From Trifolium pratense (taxonomy: Eukaryota > Streptophyta > Magnoliopsida > Fabales > Fabaceae): DNA of 64,000 nucleotides. The stretch lies in the NCBI RefSeq assembly GCF_020283565.1, contig NW_025721051.1:62001-126000 (forward strand), written 5' to 3'. The notes under the pieces are model-generated. The model was not told where the DNA came from. It did not search any database and saw only the letters and a list, made by a program, of their open reading frames with translations. Below are positions 56,218 to 64,000 of this stretch, in pieces. The position numbers were made by a program, and so were the translations under genes. Within the stretch, counting starts at the first letter, position 1, and each line of letters begins with the position of its first letter.

Positions 56218-57060
56218 TCTAGTGGAGCTTTCATTGCTGTATATAGGTATGCAAGTGCAACACCATTACTGCCTTCTATTCTTAGTCAGGGTATTGGTTG
56301 GCAGGTACGAATATATGACTAAATCTTGCTTTATAAATGATAATCGTGATAACTAATAATTGTAAAAGTTAAAAATTGATTTGACTGTAATGATGATTTT
56401 CACCTAGTAATCAAGTAGAACTTTCACTTTCAAGTATCTTATTTATGCTTGTTAGGGAGTCGGCATTCTGTTATCAGAATTGTTTGGAACAATTAGTGGA
56501 TCGTCCGTGTCTGTGTAAGGCTGAAATTATTCTGTTTGTATTCTTTACTAAGCAATCAAGCACTACTTTTTTGTTAATGTAAGGAATCAAAGTGATTTTT
56601 ATTTGTTTTCCCAACAGAGAAAATGCAGGTCTATTGGCTTTGACATGTGTTGGCAGTCGAAGAGTTGTGCCGATATCTGCTGGATTCATGATTTTCTCTT
56701 CAATTTTAGGTGAGTCAGTTAAACACGATAAGTTTGTAATTTGATTTGTAATTACTAACATTTCTTTCATGATTTAGGAAAATTTGGAACAGTTTTCGCA
56801 TTTATCCCACCTGCAATTGTTGCTGCCCTGTACTGCTTATTCTTTGCTTATGTTGGTATGTTTGATTTAAGATAAACTCATACAGGTTATATATATACTT
56901 TTATTTATTATGATACTTAGAAGACACACCACCATATAATGATTCAATTTTCATTCATCATTTGTAGGTGCTGGAGGCATTAGTTTTCTTCAGTTCTGCA
57001 ACCTTAACAGTTTTAGAACAAAGTTCATATTAGGCTTCTCTATATTCTTGCTGCCTCTTA
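56218..57060 (+). pseudogene. Nucleobase-ascorbate transporter (NAT/NCS2) five-exon fragment
   Basis: Plant NATs are membrane carriers for purines and uracil. Exons at 56,218-56,304, 56,456-56,514, 56,618-56,709, 56,778-56,855 and from 56,968 read SSGAFIAVYRYASATPLLPS, GVGILLSELFGTISGSSVSV, ENAGLLALTCVGSRRVVPIS, KFGTVFAFIPPAIVAALYCL and GAGGISFLQFCNLNSFRTKF in matching phase. They cover the later membrane spans, including the ENAGLL and NLNSFR signatures. One departure is TCVGSRRVV for TRVGSRRVV. After NLNSFRTKFILGFSIF similarity ends. The five exons hold no stop or frameshift, so this is one of the best-kept pieces, but the N-terminal half and substrate motif are absent. Confidence 0.92.
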
Positions 57061-59770
57061 TTTGCACACTCAGACAAGGAGCATACTTCCTTTCCACATT
57101 AGGCTTCTCTATATATAATTTCGTTTTAACTTTCAATTAGAGCTTTTTATAAGGTTGTTTAAAATTTGATACTTATTTTGGTAAGTGTTTAATTTTTATG
57201 TCACTGAGATTATATTTGTAATCAAAGTTTTGGTTGTGATATATTTTTTTTACACATATTTAACCATGTGCGGGGGTTTGAAACCTCCGCAAACCCAACC
57301 GCCGCAGTTTGAACAGGATACCAACGCTCATCCAAATCCCCCGCATATTTACTATTGGATTCTAATAAGCGGCAGTTTTCAAAACTCCCGCAAAACCATC
57401 CGCGGAGGTTGTAAATAGCGTGTATTTTTTTGTAGATATAGGGCTGTAATACTCTGACTTTGAACATAATTTATAAACTAGAGTGGGTATCTTTGAATAG
57501 TACTTGCTATTTTCGAGTTTTGAGAATTGGTGTTATTTCTTTCCACTTAGAACAGATAAGATTATATATCTCTTTTTTTTTTAAAAAAAAAAAACAAACA
57601 ATATGGTTATGTTTTCAGGTGTTTACGTAAGGACGAAATACTGCATGTTCAGCCTCCTCAAAGGCATTTCTCTTTTCACTCTTATTGTATTGATTGGTAT
57701 TGGTCGGTTCATATCCTCACTCAAATTTTTACATTTGAATTTTTTAGTGTATATGCAAATTTCAATATAGTAATTCCCAAAATAGAGTTGGTAAGTTTGA
57801 TACTTTCTAATTTTGTCTTTTTCTATTCAGATTGACTCCGGTGGATTTATTCAAGCCTTTGTGCTCCCTGAAGTGCAGAACCACATTTAAGAATTGAAAG
57901 AGAAAGATTTGAGGCTGAAAGGTACAGTCCTCATCATCACTGTCAACATCCTTTTAGCTTCAAGGTTTTGTTCTAATGAAGTTGTGTTGGTTGCATGAGT
58001 AATGTTGTTCATTGAGTTATGGTTTATGTATAATTGCGTTATGGTTCTGCACATTTAAATGCATTTAGTTCTGGTTTCTGGTTGTGCACATTGCATTTTT
58101 GCATAATTACACGTTCTGGTTTTGCACGTTTTAATGCTTCTGCTTCTGGTTTTGTACACTTCTACATTTTAATCTCCATTCTCCAATGCCTTGATCAATA
58201 AAAGAGACTTTGTAGACTTCATATTAGTATGATTTTATTAACCTGAAATGCATTTTTACGGTTATGGCAGGTTGGTGATCTGGTGTTGTTGGTCACTTGG
58301 AATCAAATGAAAATTCTAGCCGCTGGCATAGTAGTGGTGAGTTAATAAAGTAATTGCCTAGGAATTTTGATGATAGAGTGAACCAATCTGTATATTCTGG
58401 TGTGCTTCACAGAAACCAATCTGTATACTCCCTCTGTTGTTTTTAGAAATTTCCGGTTACCAAAGAAGTGTTTGTTTGATAAATTAATTTCTATTATAGC
58501 TGATTTTTCACATCCTCGATTTCAACCATTTAATCCATCTCCTCATTGAAGTCTCAAAAAAATTAGTTATCAACTATTCAACTTAATCTCTGTCGTGAAA
58601 CACAAATGTTCCATCCACTTTTCCCACATAAGCTCTTTCTTACTCACAATGCGGATATCATCTTTAAAAAAAATGTGCAGTAACAAATTTGAATTGAAAA
58701 ATGTGATCATCTTTTGGGGGGTAGGTGTATCATAATAAATTATTTTTTAAAGGTTTAACTACACATTTGATCCCTTACGTTTATTTTAGGTTTCAAGTTG
58801 GTCCTTTACGTTTAAAACGTATCAATTTAGTCCCTTATGTTTGCACCGTTTGCATTAGTTAGTCCTTTCCGTCAACTTTGCCACTAACCCCGTTGAAAAC
58901 GTACACGTGGCAAACAGAAATGCTGACTTGGATATGATGTGGCTAAAAAGGGTGATGTGGTAGTCATTTCATTAAAAAAGGGTGTTTAGGCTGCAGATTA
59001 TCTCGAGCAGGCTGAGTACAATACATGTAATCCTAATGCGGACCTTAAAATTCTAATGCGGACCATCAATGCACTTATTGTTCTTCATGCGCTTCTTCTC
59101 AGACCCTTTCAGATATTCGAAATTCACTGTTGGTGGTCTTGATAATTTGTAAATTTTTGTTATTTAATGCAAAATGTCAGCTATTGTAACCTTTTATTTC
59201 TCTTTTGGTATTTGGTTCAAGAATGTATGTGAATTTTTTCTCCTCCCTCTGAAGTTATGGTCTTTATATGGTAAATTCTTTTTTTTTTGTTGCTAATTAA
59301 TCTGAAATTTTTAATTCATTTTTAATCTGACATTCCTACTTTTTTTTTTTTGAAGGAGACATTCCTACTGATAGGTAAAGTCCTACATGCTCATCTACTC
59401 AAGCTCCTCTTCTGACAAGTAATATAGTTTCTAAGTATTTTAATTTTTGGTTATATGCATGTTTGGTATTGTATAATAAAATATAACTCCTCCATTTTCA
59501 GGTTGATGCCAGATATTATAAATTGTACTCTAAGCATAGTCAAATTTAGCAAAAATATCAGCATAAGATGATATTCTTAAATTTTGTTCTTAGTATCTGA
59601 TTAGTAGTTGGCTTGATTAATGGTTATGCTTGCTATATTCATTTTCCACACGGCTTCCAAATCTTCTGTTATCTATAACTTGATTCTAGACTTGTGTAAC
59701 CTTAATTTTATAATTATATTATTTATTTTTTGTCATTTCAAAATCTGAACAGTGTAATTCCTTTTTGCAG
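57061..59770. other. Spacer with repeat debris and unidentified exons
   Basis: 57,265-57,420 holds GCGG-rich short palindromes (GCGGGGGTTTGAAACCTCCGC spans 57,269-57,290). 57,832-57,922 has exon-like text (DSGGFIQAFVLPEVQNHI, then a stop, then LKEKDLRLKG). 58,271-58,340 reads VGDLVLLVTWNQMKILAAG. Neither is recognised. 58,755-58,970 is a common plant repeat of the TTTGATCCCTTACGTTT type. The remainder is intron-like. Confidence 0.45.
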
Positions 59771-60534
59771 AGACTTCATTTCCTTTCAGAGAGGATTCTC
59801 TCCCTTGGTTATGAAGTAATTTCAAATGTGCTGGAGACTGGTCCGGTAGGTTATATCAATTTTATTGACTTGCAATTTATTTTTAGTGTCTGTTTTAATT
59901 GTTAGGATGTTTTGAATTTTGTAATTGATATATTCTTCAATTTAAAGACGTAATATTTCAATTATAAGACAGGGTTAGTTTCTCCACATTTTACAGCTCT
60001 ATTGGAATCTGCAATCTTCCCAGCATTGGTCATAAATGTAAAGGTCAGAATTTATTTCAAAAAAGTAACAGGGATGGACTTTTTTCCCAAGAGACCCTTT
60101 CTCATTGATGTCTTATGGTAATGCAATTTGCAGGACATGTCAGAGTGGGAAGAAGATGCTGATACAGTATATACGGAAGAATCTTCCTTCAGGTATAGTG
60201 CGATTTTTTTTTTCGTTACTGTTTTAGATAATTTGTAGTCATTTCTGACCAAAATTTTGTATTCAGGACGAAGTTAGTGGATGAAGGGGGGATTTATTCA
60301 CTGCCAGAAAAAGTGCAGTAAACTTACTTGGTGTTACTTCAATGTCAAAGGTTCCTTCTTGATAAAAATTCACCTAGCTATATGCCCCTTGGTTATTACT
60401 GTAGTTCATGTGGTCATTAATTTTTTACAGGGGCCACACCAATGGAGACTTCCATTGTCAGTTTATCAGCCAAGCGGAAAAAAATGTCAAAAGAACAAAA
60501 GAAGCAATCAGTGCCATTCTAAGGGAGAGTTATA
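59771..60534 (+). pseudogene. Importin-9-like N-terminal-to-middle exons, with frameshift and stop
   Basis: Exons at 59,771-59,845, 59,973-60,043, 60,134-60,192, 60,267-60,350 and from 60,431 follow the gene order of plant importin-9: RLHFLSERILSLGYEVISNV, LVSPHFTALLESAIFPALVI, DMSEWEEDAD, DLFTARKSAVNLLGVTSMSK and PMETSIVSLSAKRKKMSKEQ. A one-base insertion after DAD shifts the frame away from the expected YIRKNLPS. The tryptophan of DE-SGW-EDL has become TGA at 60,282-60,284, and a TAA ends the lysine-rich loop near 60,520. This copy is dead. Its continuation in the protein is the piece at 1.9-2.2 kb. Confidence 0.88.
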
Positions 60535-61111
60535 GGTGCTTCTGTTTTTGTCTAAGTTTTTCATTCCTTCTGTTTCCAACGTGTCTCAAAAAAAAAGTCC
60601 TGAATTAGTGAGTTTTTATGTGTGGTTCACATGTGTATGCCTGCCTGATCAAATAACTGCACACTTTATTTTTAAGATCTAACTGCACACTTTATGTGAA
60701 ACGTATTGTTGGACACTCAGGTTGTGCTCTAAAGCATACTGATGTTCCACTATGGTTCATGTAACTTGTGTCTGGTTTCGACCTGAAGTTTTTTTGCTAG
60801 TGATGAGTAAATTTAGCATGCTTTGGGTATCTTGAGTATTCCATCAAATTCTTTTGTGAGGGTAGCGTATTTGAAGCTCTTTTGCCTATGCAGAAAATGT
60901 ACTTGTATATTATTTTCAAAAGAAGTATAGTTTGATATTATCACTCACTAATGTGTATAAATTTTTCCTCGAAAAAATATAGTAATGGTCCTACCTAATT
61001 CTAGTCACCAATTGATGGAATTTATTCTTTGCACATTTTACACTAAGTTACATCATTACTTAGTTTTGTTCATTCCAATTCAATCTAAATTCTGTATTAG
61101 TTCAATTTCAG
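60535..61111. other. Spacer between importin-9 and ATX pieces
   Basis: T-rich, intron-like; nothing recognised. Confidence 0.5.
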
Positions 61112-61218
61112 ATTTGTGTTATTTGTAAGCAAATCGATGGTTCATGCACACAATGTGTCAAGTGTTCCACATGTCTCCATGCCATGTGTGCGTGAAGGAC
61201 TGATTATCGCATAGAGAG
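61112..61218 (+). pseudogene. ATX3/4/5-type histone methyltransferase, extended-PHD exon (later part)
   Basis: The exon after a TTTCAG acceptor reads CVICKQIDGSCTQCVKCSTC, LHAMCA, then a TGA stop and RTDYRIER. It matches the second zinc-binding half of the extended PHD domain of the ATX3/4/5 trithorax-like H3K4 methyltransferases (usual text near GSCTQCCKCSTYFHAMCASRAGYRMELH). Most ligand cysteines and the histidine are kept. The stop replaces the serine of CASR. In the protein this exon lies after the piece at 62,583, so the order is inverted here. Confidence 0.78.
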
Positions 61219-61339
61219 GTTAGACTTCATTTAGATTGAATTGGTTTCCATTTGCATAAGTTTTGTTGATATTTTATAATATGTATTGTCCTGGTTTAGT
61301 GCCACTTTTAATTAATGTTGTCTCTTCTGGAACTTGGGC

Positions 61340-61500
61340 AATGATTCCCACTCCTGGAACGCCTCAACAAGTACAATCAGGCATGCAGCCGCTTGTGAAT
61401 AATGCAGCTGCTGCTAATGTGCCTTTGTCCCACTCCTGGAACGCCTCAACAAGTACAATCAGGCATGCAGCCGCTTGTGAATAATGCAGCGCCTGTGCAA
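61340..61500 (+). repeat. Duplicated 62-bp proline/glutamine-rich coding-like segment
   Basis: The segment CCCACTCCTGGAACGCCTCA to AATAATGCAGC occurs at about 61,348-61,410 and again at 61,429-61,491 with no difference seen. The first frame reads MIPTPGTPQQVQSGMQPLVN NAA in two steps. It is probably a captured low-complexity exon of a nuclear protein, which I cannot name. Because the copies are 81 bp apart (a multiple of three), the frame is kept across the duplication when the text is read in the proper phase. Confidence 0.75.
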
Positions 61501-61668
61501 CCTTGGTACCCATTGTTAAAAGGAAAGTTGCCTTTATTCATTCACGCCTCTTACTTGTTTTATTGGTTTTCCATGTTTCGATGTGTAACTATGATTATAA
61601 TGAATGTGAGGTCTTTTGTTTTTATGTTCTGCTACTTTATGTTGTTAATGAATTCCTTCTAATTGCAG

Positions 61669-61754
61669 ACAAATACAAGTGTTGCATCTTCTTTAGGGAC
61701 ATTTTTCCTGCCCCAGATCTCAATGATCTTCTTGGACATGTTGAATGTATACAG
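61669..61754 (+). pseudogene. XPO1: Exportin-1 (XPO1/CRM1) exon fragment
   Basis: XPO1 carries leucine-rich export-signal cargo out of the nucleus with Ran-GTP. The single exon reads TNTSVASSLGTFFLPQISMI and FLDMLNVYR between a TTGCAG acceptor and a GTATTT donor. Plant XPO1 has almost the same text (ATSLGTYFLSQISLIFLDMLNVYRMY) in its C-terminal HEAT repeats. No other XPO1 exon is recognised nearby. It separates the two ATX exons. Confidence 0.87.
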
Positions 61755-62582
61755 GTATTTGTTGTTAACTGATGGTTTTTGTATCAGCTATTCTAATAAC
61801 AGTTGAGACAACGCAATATGTAGTTTGATTTGATTCTTCATTTTTGGTTTGATGTATGCTTTAAATCAATTTTTTGTTTTTGCAACAGAGTGTACAGGGA
61901 GCATATTTGAAACACAAATATGTACAGTAAGATTATAGTGGTTTTTAACAAATATTTACTATTCAGTCCCTTCATACAAATTCTTCTGGAATTATGCAGG
62001 GGAGGTTAGTTTCTTACCACTATCTAAGAAGTTCTGGAATTTAGTTGTTGCAAACATGGTTATCAAATTGAGATTCAAATCATTAATTAAAAGATGTTCT
62101 CCCAAAATGCATTTTTTTAGTAAAAACAATAAACATATTCAAAATAATAAGCTCATATGTTCTATACAAACCTAATAATTCGGTGAATTCTAAGGAGAGA
62201 GCTCAACTAAGTCCCTCACCTAAAATATGGGTGGACCATGATTAGATGAAATCAAGGGGGTGATGGAATAATGTTTTAGAGAGGGGAGAGACTATGGTGG
62301 TGGTGTGTGATTTTTTGAAAGTATCTCATAAGTTGCAGAAGTGCAGAACCAACGTGGGAGAGATGAAAAGGATTAGAGGGATCATGTGCATTGTTCTCAT
62401 TTTTGTTTCTAACTAATCTGAATTGTTAATGTCTTTTGTAATAATTCGCATTCTCTTGGTGTGTTCGGCCCTTATATCAAGGAAACAACAAGATTTGTTT
62501 TTTTTTTTTTTTTTTTCTTTACCCCGTGATGAAATGTCATTGCAATTGATATGAAAAATGTGTCATTATATATATTTTGCAG
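61755..62582. other. Spacer between XPO1 and ATX pieces
   Basis: Intron-like, with a poly-T tract at about 62,498-62,516. No exon is supported. Confidence 0.5.
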
Positions 62583-62709
62583 ATGTCAAATAGCTGTCTA
62601 TTAAGAATGTTATGGTGCAAGAAATGTTCCAAGACTTTACAATCATGCGTTTATAAAGCTTGTGAAACACCAGTCATCACGCGAGAGTGTTGTCATTGCT
62701 CTGTAAAAG
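62583..62709 (+). pseudogene. ATX3/4/5-type histone methyltransferase, PHD exon (earlier part)
   Basis: Allowing small indels, the sequence reads YGARNV, QDFT, then VYKACETPVITRECCHCSVK before the donor AAAAG|GTGTG. This is the first part of the extended PHD of ATX3/4/5 (usual text near GARNVQDFTSWVCRACETPDVTRECCLCPVKGG). The RECC zinc ligands survive. At least two indels break the frame between NV and VYK. In a real gene it would precede the exon found at 61,112. Confidence 0.78.
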
Positions 62710-62873
62710 GTGTGTGTCTTCCACAATATTTTAGATGTACTGTATTATGTATGTACAATATGCAATGCATGTATGAATAAATCTTGCTTTTCTTTCTTTT
62801 GACTGTAGCATTTTGGATAATATCATGTAGATTTGTTATTTTGTTTTTTTAACCTTTTTTTTTTCTTCCTTAG

Positions 62874-62989
62874 AGTCATTCGAGTCAGCCAGAGAAGCTT
62901 CAGCGAGTGTAACATCGAAAGGTGCTACAAAGGTTGGGAAATCAAGTGCAAATGGTGTTTCAAAACCTGGAAATCGATCTGTATCTGCG
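62874..62989 (+). pseudogene. Possible MOR1-like linker exon
   Basis: The reading SFESAREASASVTSKGATKV, GKSSANGVSKPGNRSVSA ends at a GCG|GTATGT donor. It is a basic, serine-rich linker that resembles the spacer between TOG domains of plant MOR1 (SKGG-K-GKS-NGVSK-G-RAVS). Low-complexity text makes the match weak. If right, it pairs with the MOR1 piece at the left edge. Confidence 0.45.
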
Positions 62990-62997
62990 GTATGTGG

Positions 62998-63198
62998 AGT
63001 ATGTTGTTGACCTGGTTGGGGAACCAGGAAATATTTTTGGGCCAGATTCATCAATTTATGGAGCATACGTGTCTTCCATACCTTCCCCATTTCAAATTTC
63101 TCATATGAGAGATTCTCAATCGCCCTATGCGGATGATGCAGCATCTCCTCAAGTGATATGTTTTAATCAGAATTCTCCCAACAATGACCTGTATACAG
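62998..63198 (+). pseudogene. EDR1/CTR1-like Raf-type MAPKKK, N-terminal regulatory exon
   Basis: The exon reads YVVDLVGEPGNIFGPDSSIY, GAYVSSIPSPFQISHMRDSQ and SPYADDAASPQ, to a CAG|GTATG donor. It matches the end of the EDR1 regulatory domain in plant Raf-like kinases (VVDLVGEPGN--GPDSSING--LSS-PSPFQISH). The kinase domain is absent. Its 5' edge is fused directly to the donor of the preceding MOR1-like exon with no intron in between, a junction that marks an illegitimate join. Confidence 0.72.
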
Positions 63199-63700
63199 GT
63201 ATGCATCACTTTATATACCTGACCATTTGATCTTCTGGCTGTTTTGAACGATTATTATTTTAAGTTCAGCATATATGCAGCATTGATGATACTTGGCACT
63301 TAGTAGGGTATAAATTGTTTCATCAAGCGGGATGTTCAGTATGAATCGCACTTACAAAGTTTAGTCTCTATTAATTTTTAAAATTATGCATATCCACACA
63401 AACATCATGTTTGCATGTGTAAATTGAGCTATTTACGCCGTGAAGAAATTGTTATCCCCGTGTTTCATTTTATATTTACCAAAAATTACAGATCGCCTAT
63501 TGCAAATATTTAATCTTCCTTTTTCATACTGTATGGCAAATCTGATATTTCGTAGTACTTCCTTTAAAAATGATTTGGATTTCTCCTTCCCAAGATTGTG
63601 GAGTATGAATTTTAAGATTGATAAATTCAAATTTTCAGAAATTAATCATATTTTAAAGTTGGTCTTTGTTTTTGGTCAATATTTTACGGGCCATCCACAG

Positions 63701-63821
63701 GAAGATCAACAACATAAAGAAACTGATTTGTACAAAAATAATAATAATGGCTTCAATTATGCTTCAGTTGATCAAACTTGTGGAGGTATGGAACCACCTC
63801 TAAATCCATTTGATTTGAAAG
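63701..63821 (+). pseudogene. Unidentified captured exon (NPFDLK text)
   Basis: After a CCACAG acceptor it reads EDQQHKETDLYKNNNNGFNY, ASVDQTCGGMEPPLNPFDLK, to a AAG|GTAGAG donor. The NPFDL ending is reminiscent of short endocytic-type motifs in ARF-GAP or adaptor-associated proteins, but I cannot assign it. A further exon-like piece follows at 63,914-63,993 (VKEISYNEVVANGSSVVNGY). Confidence 0.4.
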
Positions 63822-64000
63822 GTAGAGGCAACAAATGTGCAAAATTTAGGCTTACTAATTTTTCCTTCTATTTATGAAGCATTATTACATGAAATTCCAT
63901 TTGTTCGGAAAGGTCAAAGAAATTTCTTACAATGAGGTCGTTGCAAATGGAAGTTCGGTGGTAAATGGGTATCCAGTCAAAGCTGGAACAGGTAGACAAT
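63822..64000. other. Window end, mosaic continues
   Basis: The possible exon at 63,914-63,993 is open and ends before a GTAGAC donor, so the fragment mosaic probably continues past the window. Confidence 0.4.

Noticed and set aside
57265..57420. GCGG-rich palindromic block as a complete small CACTA or MITE
   Set aside because: The motif style fits, but I could not find matching terminal inverted repeats or a target duplication.
61340..61500. Assignment of the MIPTPG text to a HAC/CBP-type acetyltransferase
   Set aside because: The low-complexity text is not specific enough. Left unnamed.

Overview
This is plant nuclear DNA: AT-rich, intron-bearing, and dominated by nested plant transposons and broken exon fragments of plant genes. 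The CC-NBS-LRR repeat style and the retroelement types suggest a papilionoid legume (clover, medic or pea group). That placement is an inference. I see no intact host protein-coding gene, no rRNA or tRNA gene and no CRISPR array.

Layout. (1) Positions 1 to about 25,298 are a mosaic of exon-intron fragments of unrelated housekeeping genes, nearly all on the + strand: MOR1-like, importin-9, KIN-14 kinesin, UPF2, importin alpha, callose synthase (several exons), DEAD-box helicase, a PHD-finger/TDM protein, CAND1, the 3' end of HDR/IspH and tRNA ligase. One antisense NBS-LRR piece is included. Many carry stops, frameshifts or altered key residues. Introns are kept, so the capture was DNA-level and not retroposition. 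A solo LTR splits one UPF2 exon, and two MITEs lie in this part. (2) Positions 25,299 to 52,341 are one minus-strand LTR retrotransposon with almost no interior. Its LTRs have been filled by later insertions. The left LTR holds an Athila-like element (gag only, tRNA-Asp primer site), which itself holds a Ty3/gypsy-type element with a 2,942-bp tandem duplication. The right LTR holds a CACTA element that captured NAP1 and NHL-repeat gene pieces (and was hit by a solo LTR), and a Helitron with exact ends. (3) Positions 52,342 to 64,000 hold a second mosaic on the + strand: an unidentified first-exon region, a second copy of the tRNA ligase piece, a nucleobase-ascorbate transporter piece, importin-9, ATX-type methyltransferase, exportin-1, a MOR1-like tail and an EDR1-like kinase piece.

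The fragments do not form a pathway. What links them is mechanism: shuffled, same-strand, intron-containing gene pieces with repeated segments, the pattern left by Helitron or Pack-MULE transduplication. Tandem or segmental duplication followed by decay, or misassembly, are alternatives. Protein identities come from motif recognition by eye, not from a search.
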